Of a DNA stretch of 45,679 nucleotides, positions 20,624 to 30,202 are shown piece after piece. Below the pieces are notes generated by a model. That model had not been told where the DNA came from. It was given only the letters and a program-made list of their open reading frames with translations, and made no database searches. The stretch's first letter is position 1, and each line of letters starts with the position of its first letter. The position numbers and the translations under genes are program-made. The DNA comes from Sulfurimonas sp. (GTDB lineage Bacteria > Campylobacterota > Campylobacteria > Campylobacterales > Sulfurimonadaceae): the NCBI GenBank assembly GCA_030949945.1, contig JAUZRZ010000083.1:1-45679 (forward strand), written 5' to 3'.

Positions 20624-20640
20624 CTACTCCTTCTCTCCTT
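20604..20640 (+). terminator. candidate terminator hairpin after the diguanylate cyclase
   Basis: An 11-bp perfect inverted repeat (gagtagttagt / actaactactc, 20604-20614 and 20619-20629) with loop caag spans the stop codon. It is followed by a pyrimidine-rich stretch with only short T runs, so it is a weak intrinsic terminator or a 3' stabilising hairpin. Confidence 0.45.
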
Positions 20641-20686
20641 ACCCACCCCTATTTCACGAACTTTACAAATAAAATCTTCATTTTTC

Positions 20687-20777
20687 TGATAATAATTATC
20701 ATAACTATTGACATTAATTTATTTTTTGCCTATAATTCCAGCATAACTTGATTATGATAATAGATATTATAATCATA
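20687..20777 (+). promoter_or_regulatory. consensus sigma70 promoter between two Fur-box-like sites
   Basis: A perfect -35 (TTGACA, 20708-20713) and a perfect -10 (TATAAT, 20731-20736) are spaced by 17 bases. The palindromic tgataataattatcata (20687-20703) lies just upstream, and gattatgataat...attataatcata (20750-20777) just downstream. Both resemble Fur boxes (GATAATGATAATCATTATC). The layout predicts a strong promoter shut off by Fur plus iron, driving the porin/FMN-protein genes from 20798. The RBS AAAAGGAA is at 20785-20792. Confidence 0.75.
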
Positions 20778-20797
20778 AAAAAATAAAAGGAATTAAA

Positions 20798-22062
20798 ATG
20801 AAAAATACAAAATTATCTTTAGTAGTAGCAAGTATGCTAGCACTAAGCACCTCTTCTTTTGCAGATGATGCATCAGATATCGCAGAGCTTAAAGAGCAAG
20901 TAAAAGAACTTCAAGAGATGAGTCAAACACTTATTGATGAAACAAGTGACCTTAAAACTGGTTTTAACTATACAACAGTTGATGATACAAAATCATTTAG
21001 TGGACTTGGTGCAGCAGCTTCAAAAGTTTACTACTCTAAATCTCCTTTAAGTGTTGGTGGATATGGTGAAATGTACTTTAAATCTACTGATAAAGCTGAA
21101 ACAACAACATCAGAAGTAAATATAAAAAGATTTATTACATATTTTGGATATAAGTTTTTCTGATACCATTATCATTAAATACTGAAATAGAGTACGAAGG
21201 TGGTGGAGTAGAACAAGCTGGTGGTGATGCAGGTGGTGGTGATAAAGTTATTGTTGAGTTTTTATACCTAGACTTTTTACTAAGTGAGTATGCAAATATC
21301 CGTCTTGGTAACTTCTTCAATTCCTGTTGGAATTATAAGTGAACGACATGAACCAACACTATTTACAACAGTCAATCGTCCAGAGACTTCAAGATACCTT
21401 ATACCTACAACATGGGCAGAGAGTGGTCTTATGGTTTTTGGAAATATTACATCAGATGTATCATATAAAGTTGCTGCTATTACAGCACTCCAAACAACAG
21501 CTAATGGAAGTAAGTGGTTAAGGAATGGTCGTGGTGGTTCTTTTTCAAATACAAATCCTAATCTTGGCTTTGTTGCAAGAGTTGACTATACTGGTATTGA
21601 GGGCTTAGTAACAGGTGCTTCTACTTACTATGCCCCTTCTGCAGATGCTAAAGACTCCCAAACATTTATGTATGAACTTCATGCTGATTATAAGAATAAT
21701 GGTGCACAGAGTTTATGGTGTATATACACAAACAAATAGAACAAATGCAAGTGATTTTAATGCAACAAAAGGTGTCCAAAATGCACAAGGTGGTTATATA
21801 AATGTAAGTTTTGATGTCTTAACTCTTACATCATCAGACTATGCTCTTCCTCTTTTTGTACAGTATGAAAGTGTAAACCCTCAAGCAAAATTTGTTGATG
21901 GAACTTCTTTTGATGCTGTAAACACTGTAACTGTTGGTGCAAACTTTTTTCCACATGAACAAGTTGTTCTCAAAGTTGAATATGCTACGGCAAACAATGA
22001 TTATGACAATACAGGTATAAATTCAAACACATTTAGTGCATCATTAGGTTTTTGTTTTCTAA
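20798..22062 (+). pseudogene. outer-membrane porin, iron-regulated, with several frameshifts
   Basis: A beta-barrel porin of about 420 residues. A signal peptide ends at SSFADDA, followed by a short coiled coil (IAELKEQVKELQEMSQTL) as in OprP-like porins. Barrel strands follow: VGGYGEMYFKS, EFLYLDFLLSEYANIRLGNF, ISERHEPTLFTTVNRPE and FVARVDYTGIEGLVTGAS. It ends with SASLGFVF and a stop at 22060-22062, giving the C-terminal Phe. Reading through needs shifts near 21158, 21172, 21320, 21710 and 22050. The gene sits directly behind the Fur-box promoter, so it is probably made under iron limitation and may admit iron chelates or small ligands; this is inferred. Function cannot be assured while the frame is broken. 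Confidence 0.7.
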
Positions 22063-22172
22063 GAAACATTCAAATATATTTTCTCCTTTAGGATGTTTTG
22101 CGGCTACTTTTACTGCAAAACATCCATTATTTCGCTAAATTTCAAAAACTAAAATATTTAAAGACTTAAACT

Positions 22173-22696
22173 ATGAAACATATTACTCAACTACTACTTA
22201 TACTATTAACACAACAACTCTTTGCACAAATGCTTATCTCACCGATAGATGCCATGAAAGAAAACTATGATCTCAATGCAACAATCAGCAAAAAAATATT
22301 CTCCTCTCAAATAAAAAATTTAAAACATTACAAAAAAATGCAGGTGTAAAACTCGATACTAAAATATATAGAGTTTATACAGCTAAAAAAGATGAAAAAC
22401 TACTCGGCTACGGTATGCTCATAAATAGAAAAGTTCGTTCAAAAAATGCTGTTACTCTTTACTTTATAAAAGATTCTATCCTTCAAGGTATAGAAGTTGT
22501 GGCGTTTAATGAAACACTCGAATATCTTCCTACTAAAAAGTGGAATGAGCAGTTTAAAAACAAAAGTACAGATAAACAACTCAAACTCAACAAAAACATA
22601 ACAAATATATCAGGAGCCACAATGAGTACAAAAAGTCTTACTGATGGCTCTCGCATTGCATTTGCACTCTATAACCTACTCTATAAGGAAAAATAG
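22173..22696 (+). CDS. periplasmic FMN-binding protein (RnfG/NqrC-like flavinylation motif), one frameshift
   Basis: A protein of about 173 residues with an N-terminal signal peptide (HITQLLLILLTQQLFAQ). A one-base shift lies in the run of seven A at about 22291. After correction it reads LQKNAGVKLDTKIYRVY and continues to an FMN-binding domain with TNISGATMSTKSLTDG. SGATxST is the motif in which Thr is covalently joined to FMN by ApbE, whose gene lies 950 bases away (convergent). It is the second gene behind the Fur-box promoter. A role as a periplasmic one-electron carrier, for example in reducing ferric iron, is inferred from neighbours. Confidence 0.75.
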
Positions 22697-23609
22697 TTGC
22701 GTTTTTACTCTCATAAAGGATTTAAAAAGATAAATCCATCAAACCTATGATTAATGGACTTCTTCTTTTTATGTTACTATTACTTTTTAGCAGAAGCTTT
22801 TATAGACTACAATAGTTTTGGACTTCTTTACGAGCAAATTAACACAACACTTTTTGGAGATGAAGAGAATTTTTTAGAACCTATCTCTCAAGCATCATTT
22901 TTAGAGTACATACACACAAAAATATTTTTTATGATGATGATACTTTTAACTCTAAGTGCTGTTTATATCCGTCTAAACACAGGTAGTAGTAAACTCTTTT
23001 GGCTAAATATGATGATGATAAATGCGCTTTTTATGCTTCTAGCACTAGCACTCTCATACTTTACTCACTCATTGTTTATCTATCTTTATATCCTAACTAT
23101 ATTATCTTATGGCACATTAGTGCTTTTATATATGGTTGCTATACTCTCTATGGAGTCTTAACTTTGCAAAAGCATATAACTTTGCCATATTTTATTTTCT
23201 ATTCTTTTTCACTACTCTTACTTATAAGCAGTAGTGTACTTTCTTGCATCAAAGATTGGGTTTTCAAGTGAATCAGTTTTAACATACTATCTAGGGAATG
23301 AAGCACTTTTATAGCTCCTAAAACGATAAGTGGTGTACTTAAAGTTGTTCTCCCACATATCTTTGCTTTTGGACTGTTTGTGATGGTTGTAGTACATTTT
23401 TACTCTTTACATACAAAAAAAGAACTAGAGAGATACGGTTACTAACATCTGCTTGCGTTTATACTCTCTTTTTAGAGATATTTACACCCTTTGCTATCAT
23501 GAATGGTTTTGAATCCCTTGCATTTTTAAAAATACTCTCTTTTATTACCTTTGAGCTACTTATCATCTACATACTCTGGATACTTTTTCGATCTAGTATC
23601 CACATATAA
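22697..23609 (+). pseudogene. multi-span membrane protein, candidate b-type electron carrier, frameshifted
   Basis: A hydrophobic protein of about 290 residues that needs several frame corrections (near 22750, 22790, 23155, 23270, 23310 and 23440). Segments read HKGFKKINPSNL, AEAFIDYNSFGLLYEQI, six to eight membrane helices, and a C terminus ending LLIIYILWILFRSSIHI. One helix contains two His 13 residues apart (PHIFAFGLFVMVVVHF), a spacing seen in bis-histidine heme b proteins. I do not recognise the family. It starts right after the FMN-binding protein stop, so it is probably the inner-membrane partner feeding electrons to that flavoprotein. This is a structural guess and rests on a broken frame. 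Confidence 0.5.
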
Positions 23610-23649
23610 ATTTTACAAAACTTTTCAATATTTTCACTCACAACAACTT

Positions 23650-24532
23650 TTATGAGACTCTTCCATTGATTATGTATCCTACATCTAAAGAGTTTAAAAA
23701 TCTATATGCAAGTTCTTTTGGCATAACACTAGCAGCTGTTGCATAAGCATCTATGTCAGAGTTTGGAAGTGTCGATATAAGTGTCAGAGATATAAAGCTT
23801 TTTTGTGACTCTTTTGTCTTTGGATTTATAAGATGGTTATTATCACTGAGTCCCCACAAAACGATTATAGTTTCCGCTTGTTGAGATACCCATCTCTTGG
23901 TATTTAGTAGAAAACTGAAGCAAGTGCGTCGTTGATGACAAAGGATTATTTATATTTATTTCACATATCCCAAGACAACGAATATCACCACTAAGAGATA
24001 CTTTTGCCTTTTGTACACCATTAATATGCAAGTACTCTACTCCTCTGTCTACACCAAAACCTTTACCAAAGCCACCTAAGTCAACTTTTATTCCATACCC
24101 TATTTTTGCACTTTTTGTATTAAATACGAGTGTACTAAAAGAGGTGTCACTTGCATTTAATTCCCAGTTTTGAGGAATACGTTCATCTTCACCAAAATGA
24201 TATACTCCTTTAGTAACACTACCAATAGCAATATTAAAGTATCCTTTACTCTCTTTATAGTACTTTTGACTCAAAACAAGTGCTTCATAAGTGTACAAAT
24301 TTATATCTGCTTTTTTATACTTATTAAGTTTATATATTGGTGAGTTTATTTTATATGAGGAGAGAGAGTTATCAACCCTAGCTAAAACAGAAAAAACACC
24401 CTTAAAGAGCCCTTTATTTGATTCACTTAGACTTATAGTAGCAAAGGTACCCATAAGCACCTTTGTTCTAGTTTGTAAGACTTCCCCAGCATTTAAAGAG
24501 GAAAACACTAGAAGAAAAAAAAATAGTTTCAT
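23650..24532 (-). CDS. apbE: FAD:protein FMN transferase ApbE, one frameshift
   Basis: A protein of about 295 residues in two frames, 24532-23843 and 23859-23650, joined in the T/G run near 23858. A signal peptide (LFFFLLVFSSLNAGEV) places it in the periplasm. Family motifs are LMGTFATISL at the N terminus, KVDLGGFGKGFGVDRGVEYL, GDIRCLG, GISTSGNYNRF, HLINPKT and the metal-binding DAYATAASVM. ApbE moves FMN from FAD onto Thr/Ser of target proteins. The SGATMST motif protein at 22173-22696 is the obvious substrate. It is convergent to that operon and follows ribBA by 3 bases on the minus strand, so flavin synthesis and attachment are linked. Confidence 0.88.
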
Positions 24533-24535
24533 AAT

Positions 24536-25564
24536 TTAAATATCTATAGTTTCATTAACCTCTAAACCAAATCCACTCAAACCAACAAACTCTGTAGCTT
24601 TAAGTGGTGTAATCAGGTTCATTTTATTAATTCCAAACGATTTTATTATCTGTGCGCCAATTCCAAGCTCTTTGGGTGCAGAATTATCTTGATGGTTCGT
24701 TTTATTTATAAATACTAAAATACCGCTGTTTATCTTTAAATACTCTATTGATTTTACTAAATTATTATATTTATCTTGATTGAGTAGGAGGTCTATATCT
24801 GGGACAACATTATGTACCCGTACATTTGCCACACTACCTGCTGAGTAAAACTCTATAGCAGTATGCTCAATTCCATCATGATCTTCAAATGTATGTTTCT
24901 TTACTTTTACACCAAAGAACTCCATCTCTTGGACTGATGTTTCATTAATTAAAGACTCATTTGCAAGTCTATACTCAACAATATCTGAAATAAAAACTGT
25001 TTTAAGATTGTGTCTCTCTCCAAAAACATCTAAATCATCACGACGAGCCATCTCTCCATCTTCTTTGATAATTTCACAGATAACACCTGCTTCACTTAGT
25101 CCTGCTAAACGACAAATATCTACAGAACCCTCAGTATGTCCAGTTCGAACAAGAGTACCACCATCTTTAGCTATTAAAGGAAAAATATGACCTGGTTTTA
25201 CAAGTTCTGTGGGTTTAGCTATAGGATTTGCAAGTATCTTGATAGTATCATCTCTCTCAGCAGCAGAAATACCTGTAAGAGCATCTTTAGCATCAACAGA
25301 AACAGTAAATGCTGTCTCATAAGAAGATGTATTTGAGCTTACCATAGGATTTAAATCTAGTCTTGTAGCAATTGCCTTACTGAGTGCAACACAGATAAGA
25401 CCACGGGCATGAGTTGCCATAAAGTTAACATGTTTAGGGGTACTAAACGCAGCAGCATAAACTAAATCGCCCTCGTTCTCTCTATCCTCATCATCTATCA
25501 TGATGACCATATTACCCTTTTTTATCTCATCTATCGCTTCTAGTACTCTTTGTATAGGTGTCAT
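24536..25564 (-). CDS. ribB: 3,4-dihydroxy-2-butanone-4-phosphate synthase with degenerate GTP cyclohydrolase II domain
   Basis: A 342-residue RibBA-like protein. The RibB part (residues 1-200) has the acidic active loop DDEDRENEGDL (24-34), THARGLICVALS, and RTGHTEGSVDICRLAG. The C-terminal part (about 205-342) looks like GTP cyclohydrolase II but has no cysteines for the catalytic zinc, so only the RibB reaction (ribulose-5-phosphate to the butanone phosphate) is expected. This is a usual state in Campylobacterota. It is directly upstream of apbE (3 bases) and 14 bases after cobW, leaving no room for an FMN riboswitch. Confidence 0.9.
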   Translation of the reverse strand: MTPIQRVLEAIDEIKKGNMVIMIDDEDRENEGDLVYAAAFSTPKHVNFMATHARGLICVALSKAIATRLDLNPMVSSNTSSYETAFTVSVDAKDALTGISAAERDDTIKILANPIAKPTELVKPGHIFPLIAKDGGTLVRTGHTEGSVDICRLAGLSEAGVICEIIKEDGEMARRDDLDVFGERHNLKTVFISDIVEYRLANESLINETSVQEMEFFGVKVKKHTFEDHDGIEHTAIEFYSAGSVANVRVHNVVPDIDLLLNQDKYNNLVKSIEYLKINSGILVFINKTNHQDNSAPKELGIGAQIIKSFGINKMNLITPLKATEFVGLSGFGLEVNETIDI

Positions 25565-25578
25565 AAATTTCCTTTTAA

Positions 25579-26553
25579 TTAAAATGAAGTCAATTTAAAC
25601 TTAGGTATATTAATATACGAAAATTGCTCACATAGCTTAGTAACATCATCAAGAATTTCTTCTCCAATAAATATCATGATAGAAGGGTGTGGATACTCAT
25701 CAAGTTCTTCAAATGATACATTACCAAAGGAGTAGTTAATAACTATAGGGTTAGCAACATCTTTAACCTTAACAACACCCTTTACTCTATAAATATTTTT
25801 TGGAATATTTTTTAGTATCATATCAACATCTTCAAATACTATATCTTCTTTTAAGTAAGCTACTTGTTGTGTGATAGAATCACCTTGTGTATGCTCAAGA
25901 TGCTGATAGTCTTTTGCTAAACCGATAATTTCATCAATTTTATAGACGCCTTCAAATACTTCTTTTTTTACAAGACCTTGTTGGGCTTCATTTATAACAT
26001 AAGAACTAAATACAGTCTCACCTGTAAGATTGTTTTTTATATTATGTGAATCTTTTATCTCTATAACTTGCTGTTTCACTACAGCTAACTCTTCATCAGT
26101 TACTAAGTCAGTCTTATTTAAGACAATAATATTAGAACCACCGATTTGGTATTTTGCAGTTGAGTTATCTTTATAAGAATCCAAATTTTTAGAATCTATT
26201 ACACAAATGATACCCTCAACTGTAACACCAAGGTTTTGCATAGACATAAAAATTGGAAAAGGTTCAGATGCACCAGAAGTCTCTACAAAGATAATTTCAG
26301 GATTATACTTATTAATAATCTCTAAAACACCACTTTCAAACTCTTCTGATAGTTGGCAACAGATACAACCCTCTGAAATCTCTAAAACTTCACTATATAC
26401 ATTACTAAGTATATCTCCATCTATTCCAATGTCACCAAACTCATTCACCACAATAGCTACTTTTTTATCGCCGAAATACTCTTTTACTGTATTGGTTAAC
26501 ATTGTAGTCTTACCAACACCTAAAAATCCTGTTATAATAAATGACTGTATCAT
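25579..26553 (-). CDS. CobW/COG0523-family G3E GTPase, putative metal chaperone
   Basis: A 324-residue GTPase. Walker A is GFLGVGKTT (9-17), the metal-binding CxCC motif is EGCICCQL (Cys63, Cys65, Cys66), the guanine-specificity motif is NKTD in VLNKTDLV, and the C-terminal CobW domain follows. COG0523 proteins use GTP hydrolysis to hand metals (Zn, Co, Fe or others) to enzymes. The metal here cannot be told. It lies 14 bases before ribB and 64 bases after the oxidoreductase gamma gene, from which a terminator separates it. A link to metal-poor conditions through the neighbouring Fur-controlled module is possible but unproven. Confidence 0.88.
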   Translation of the reverse strand: MIQSFIITGFLGVGKTTMLTNTVKEYFGDKKVAIVVNEFGDIGIDGDILSNVYSEVLEISEGCICCQLSEEFESGVLEIINKYNPEIIFVETSGASEPFPIFMSMQNLGVTVEGIICVIDSKNLDSYKDNSTAKYQIGGSNIIVLNKTDLVTDEELAVVKQQVIEIKDSHNIKNNLTGETVFSSYVINEAQQGLVKKEVFEGVYKIDEIIGLAKDYQHLEHTQGDSITQQVAYLKEDIVFEDVDMILKNIPKNIYRVKGVVKVKDVANPIVINYSFGNVSFEELDEYPHPSIMIFIGEEILDDVTKLCEQFSYINIPKFKLTSF

Positions 26554-26617
26554 TTTTGTTTCCTTATATATAAAACTTGTTTAATAATCTCTTTAATAGA
26601 TATAAATGAAAAAGTTC

Positions 26618-27409
26618 TTATGAAAAAAGTTTGTAAATGTATGTTGGAGGGGATAAAATAGCTGTGCTTGAAGCACAGCTATAAAATTTACTTTTAAGGT
26701 TACCGTTGTTGTGCTTAGAAGGTTCTAGAATTGGCTCTAGTCCTACTTCTTTTGCCCATGCAGCAGTTAAATCATAAGCAGCAGATGCTGTATCAAGATT
26801 TTTTTGAATAAGTTCTTTCTTTTTCTTAAACTTTTTCTCAATAACTGAATCGAGTGTAGCAGTACCACCAGAAGCTGTATATTTTTTAAGGAATCTATCT
26901 TTAATTCCCTCTTCAATAGCAGACTTAGAGATTGTACCAAGAGCACCAAACAAAGCACCAAGCATTGCCATGTTAGTTGCAAGTTCTGTACCTGCACTAT
27001 CAATTGCAAACTTAGTAAAGTCATGAGTTAAAACTTTAACATTTAAGTCAGATAAAGTTTTCTTGTCCTCATCAGTTAAAAGATCAATATCAGAGTTAAT
27101 GATAACAAGACCATTTTCTTTAATACCAGCATAAAAAGGCATAGTATATGATTTACCCATAGTAATAACTTGTGGGTGAAAAATCATAACGATATCAGGA
27201 TAAATTACTTCCCCTCTATCGTAAATAGGCACTGTACCAATTCTTGCATAAGACTCAGATGGAGCCATACGCTTTTCTGCACCAAAAAATGGATTAGAAA
27301 CAGCGAAGTAACCATCAGTGTCAGCTGCTGTTGCTGCGATATGTGCAGCTGTAACTGCACCTTGTCCACCAAGACCCGGAAGTCTTACTTTAATTGAATC
27401 TTTAGCCAT
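26618..27409 (-). CDS. 2-oxoacid:ferredoxin oxidoreductase gamma (G) subunit, operon 1
   Basis: A 263-residue gamma-type subunit with the glycine-rich GLGGQGAVTAAHI (residues 12-24) and FFGAEKRMAPSESYARIG, typical of the domain that completes CoA-dependent oxoacid:ferredoxin oxidoreductases. It is last in operon 1 and starts on the final base of the beta gene stop. The paralogue in operon 2 is 236 residues. The last 25 or so codons here run straight through a terminator hairpin (26658-26682) and have no match in the paralogue. The real stop is therefore probably near 26690, and a missing A in the AAAA run there would create it. Confidence 0.88.
   Translation of the reverse strand: MAKDSIKVRLPGLGGQGAVTAAHIAATAADTDGYFAVSNPFFGAEKRMAPSESYARIGTVPIYDRGEVIYPDIVMIFHPQVITMGKSYTMPFYAGIKENGLVIINSDIDLLTDEDKKTLSDLNVKVLTHDFTKFAIDSAGTELATNMAMLGALFGALGTISKSAIEEGIKDRFLKKYTASGGTATLDSVIEKKFKKKKELIQKNLDTASAAYDLTAAWAKEVGLEPILEPSKHNNGNLKSKFYSCASSTAILSPPTYIYKLFS
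26658..26686 (-). terminator. intrinsic terminator of oxidoreductase operon 1
   Basis: A 12-bp perfect inverted repeat (atagctgtgctt / aagcacagctat, 26658-26669 and 26671-26682) is followed on the minus strand by TTTTAT. It ends the D-E-A-B-G operon before the cobW gene. Confidence 0.75.
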
Positions 27410-28278
27410 TATAACTTTCCTTCTGCTTTACATTTTTTCAAGAACTCTTCTGCTTCTGGAGAAACAAACTTGTATGATGCAAATCTATCTTTATCTTGAT
27501 CTTTCATCTCGCCAAGACCTTCATTTGCACTTAGTCCAATCTCAAGGATACAAGGAGTGTAAATGTTAAGGAATGTTGGTCCGATTTCTCTTGCAACTAA
27601 AATAGCTTCACGAACTGCTTTAGCAACTGCTTTAGGAGCAGAAGCTGTCATGTTCATAGTGTAGTGACAACCAGCAGTAGTTGCAAGTTCCCACATTTTA
27701 ACTTTTTCAAATTTCTTACCAGTAGGTGCCATTTTGAAAACTTGACCTTTTGGAGTTGCACCTGATTCTTGTCCACCAGTATTTGCATAAACTTCATTAT
27801 CAAAACAGATAGTAGTGATATTTTCTTGTCTAAAGAAAGACTGAAGTGTATAGTCAAGACCGATATCAACAGTAGCACCGTCTCCAGCTAAAACAACAAC
27901 ATCTTTTTCTATATCTGGAAATCTCCAGTCAAGAACTCTTTTGATACCAGTTGCAACAGCATTTTGGTTACCAAAAAGTGAATGCACAGTATGAAGTGCA
28001 ATGTGTGGGAACATTAAAGAAGTACAACCAGTTGAGTTAACAATGATAGTTTCTTCTGGCTTAGGTAATGCAGCAAGTACATATCTAAGTGCAGCAGCTT
28101 CTGGACAACCAGCACATAAAGAGTGTTCTTCTAGAATCTCTTTAGTATCTGGCATCTCTTTAATACCACGAGGTTTCTCTTGGTTTTGAGCCCATGTTGC
28201 ATTTTCCTCAAGATCAATAATTTCTTTAGGCATAATGTCACGGAATTCAGGGTTGATTTTATAAATATCAATTGCCAT
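27409..28278 (-). CDS. 2-oxoacid:ferredoxin oxidoreductase beta (B) subunit, operon 1
   Basis: A 289-residue thiamine-diphosphate-binding subunit. The ThDP/Mg motif is GDGATVDIG (132-140) with the partner Asn in FDNEVYANTGGQ. Cysteines 55, 58 (CAGC), 85 and 204 fit the four ligands of the beta-subunit [4Fe-4S] cluster. It follows the alpha gene by one base. With A, G, D and E it forms an enzyme that fixes CO2 onto acetyl-CoA or succinyl-CoA with reduced ferredoxin in the reverse TCA cycle, or runs in reverse. The substrate is not decided by sequence. Confidence 0.92.
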   Translation of the reverse strand: MAIDIYKINPEFRDIMPKEIIDLEENATWAQNQEKPRGIKEMPDTKEILEEHSLCAGCPEAAALRYVLAALPKPEETIIVNSTGCTSLMFPHIALHTVHSLFGNQNAVATGIKRVLDWRFPDIEKDVVVLAGDGATVDIGLDYTLQSFFRQENITTICFDNEVYANTGGQESGATPKGQVFKMAPTGKKFEKVKMWELATTAGCHYTMNMTASAPKAVAKAVREAILVAREIGPTFLNIYTPCILEIGLSANEGLGEMKDQDKDRFASYKFVSPEAEEFLKKCKAEGKL

Positions 28279-28279
28279 C

Positions 28280-29479
28280 TTATTTTCCTTCTACGTTAAT
28301 GTGTTCAAATACTTCTTTAAGAATTGCTTCAGCAGGCATACTCATACCACCAGCAACTCTAGGTCCGCCAATAACTTCTGCTTCATGATTATTATGAAGA
28401 GCTGTTTTTACTTCTTTCTCTAACCAACCAACTACATTAAACTCAGGTACAAAAATATGTTTTACACCCTCAAGTTCTTTAAGTAGTTCTTCTTTAGGGA
28501 AAGGTCTAATAGTTCTAAGCTTGATAACTTTAGATTTAACTCCAAGTTTCATTAATTCTCTTTCAGCTTCTTTTGCTTGATGAGAAGCAGTACCACAAGT
28601 AACAAATGCGATTTCAGCATCAGGAGTACCAGTTACATGAACAAGACCATTAAGGAAGTGTTTTGCATATGGACGTGAACGCTCAACTGCAGATCTTACT
28701 TCCCACTGCCATGAAGCATGTGTAGCATAAGAAATATAGTTAGACTTCATTACAAATGGATCTCTTAAGAAACGTCCTGGAGGAGTTTCAGAATCAATCG
28801 GAGGCAATGGAGATTTATATGGCTCATAAGGCTTAAGAGCAATATCATCAGCTGGAAGCATTACAGATTCTCTTGTATGAGAAACAAAGAAACCATCAAC
28901 TACAGTAATAATAGGCACATGTACATCAGGCTTTTCAGCTACGATAAATGCAGCAATACTCATGTCAAATAACTCTTGAACATTTTCAGCATACCAAATC
29001 ATACATCCAGTTTCTAACATAAAAGAAACTTCCAAGTTATCTGGTTGAATAGTAAGTGGTGAGTTAATACCACGAGCCATAAGGATAAGCTGACAAGGAA
29101 TTCTTGTACCAGACCACTGTGGAAAGTTTTCCATAGCTCTAAGTGTACCAGGACCTGAAGTCGTAGTAATTGTTCTAGCACCAGCCATTGCACAACCTGC
29201 AACTTCTGACATAACACCGAACTCATTTTCCCCACGGAAATATGTACCTACATAACCTTCAGCCCATAGTTCACCGATAAGGTGAGCTGCTTCTGACTGC
29301 GGAGTAATTGGGTACGATACTGATGCATCAACTGTACATCTTTTTACTGCTTCTTTTAAAACTTCAGAACCAGTCATGAAGTGCTTTTCTCTTGGTGCTT
29401 CGAATAATAATTCGTCAGCTGTAACTAATCTTTGACCAGACCAGTTATGTGTATCTGTCATATCTTTAATTGTACTCAT
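28280..29479 (-). CDS. 2-oxoacid:ferredoxin oxidoreductase alpha (A) subunit, operon 1
   Basis: A 399-residue alpha subunit. It has the conserved SYPITPQSE (YPITP at 56-60, contacting substrate and ThDP), TTSGPGTLRAMEN, and an Arg in LMARGINSPLTIQPDN, and a C-terminal transketolase-like domain with VIKLRTIRPFPKEEL. Both the YPITP Thr and the Arg are kept in the paralogue at 37813-38997, so both enzymes should bind 2-oxoacid carboxylates. It is third in operon 1. Typical bacterial rTCA enzymes of Campylobacterota have four subunits; this one belongs with an extra E subunit, as in Hydrogenobacter For/Por. Confidence 0.92.
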   Translation of the reverse strand: MSTIKDMTDTHNWSGQRLVTADELLFEAPREKHFMTGSEVLKEAVKRCTVDASVSYPITPQSEAAHLIGELWAEGYVGTYFRGENEFGVMSEVAGCAMAGARTITTTSGPGTLRAMENFPQWSGTRIPCQLILMARGINSPLTIQPDNLEVSFMLETGCMIWYAENVQELFDMSIAAFIVAEKPDVHVPIITVVDGFFVSHTRESVMLPADDIALKPYEPYKSPLPPIDSETPPGRFLRDPFVMKSNYISYATHASWQWEVRSAVERSRPYAKHFLNGLVHVTGTPDAEIAFVTCGTASHQAKEAERELMKLGVKSKVIKLRTIRPFPKEELLKELEGVKHIFVPEFNVVGWLEKEVKTALHNNHEAEVIGGPRVAGGMSMPAEAILKEVFEHINVEGK

Positions 29480-29491
29480 TATTATCTCCTC

Positions 29492-30061
29492 CTATTTCCC
29501 TAACTCAGCTTTTACTTCTCTAGCTATCTTGATAAATTTCTCAAGCTCTGAAGAATGCTGGTCTCTTAATGTAGCCATTGCATCTTCATGCCCTGACAAA
29601 CCACAAATTGCGATTGTATAACAATCTGTTTCACATCTAACCATTTTCAAAGCAACATTTGCATAATGACAGTGAACACCGATAAAAATCGCTGCTTTAA
29701 TATTATTATGCCAAATTGTTAAGTTCGGGTGATTAGGATTGATTTCAACTTCAGCATCAATTTTAGGATACTTTGGTCTATAGTCATACATTGGAATCAT
29801 ATTAGCATTAAGAACTTCTGCCATCTCTTTAATTAGAGTAGCTTTTTTCTTCGCTTCTTCGTTGTAACCGTATAATACTTGTGGTCCAGGGAAAATTGTT
29901 GCATTCTCTTTTGTTAACATTTGCTTTGCAATTTCTCTCATTGCAACTTCTTCATCTACTACTTCTTCAAGTAAAAGTGCTTTTCCTTCTGGTGGTGTAA
30001 TTACACCTTCATATATTGCCGTAGGATACGGTGAATAATACGCGGGGCCTTGATTTGCCAT
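29492..30061 (-). CDS. oxidoreductase E subunit (CO dehydrogenase beta-like), operon 1
   Basis: A 189-residue protein of the kind annotated 'carbon monoxide dehydrogenase beta subunit family', which is the E subunit of five-subunit oxoacid:ferredoxin oxidoreductases. Segments shared with the operon 2 copy are TIFPGPQVL, DYRPKYPKID, INPNHPNLTI and GVHCHYAN. It has no nickel/iron-sulfur ligand set of true CO dehydrogenase catalytic subunits, so no CO chemistry is claimed. It lies between D (141 bases upstream) and A (12 bases downstream). The exact role of E in the complex is not known to me. Confidence 0.85.
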   Translation of the reverse strand: MANQGPAYYSPYPTAIYEGVITPPEGKALLLEEVVDEEVAMREIAKQMLTKENATIFPGPQVLYGYNEEAKKKATLIKEMAEVLNANMIPMYDYRPKYPKIDAEVEINPNHPNLTIWHNNIKAAIFIGVHCHYANVALKMVRCETDCYTIAICGLSGHEDAMATLRDQHSSELEKFIKIAREVKAELGK

Positions 30062-30202
30062 AAGTTCTCCTATAAATTTTTTATATTATAATTAAATATT
30101 AACTATAGATTTATTTTATTGTATTCTAACTATTTTATCACAGCTTTAACTAAGACTAAATAAGTTTATACATAATACACAATGTGTACAACTCTACTGG
30201 GT

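Noticed and set aside
25565..25578. FMN riboswitch before ribB
   Set aside because: Only 14 bases separate ribB from the preceding gene.
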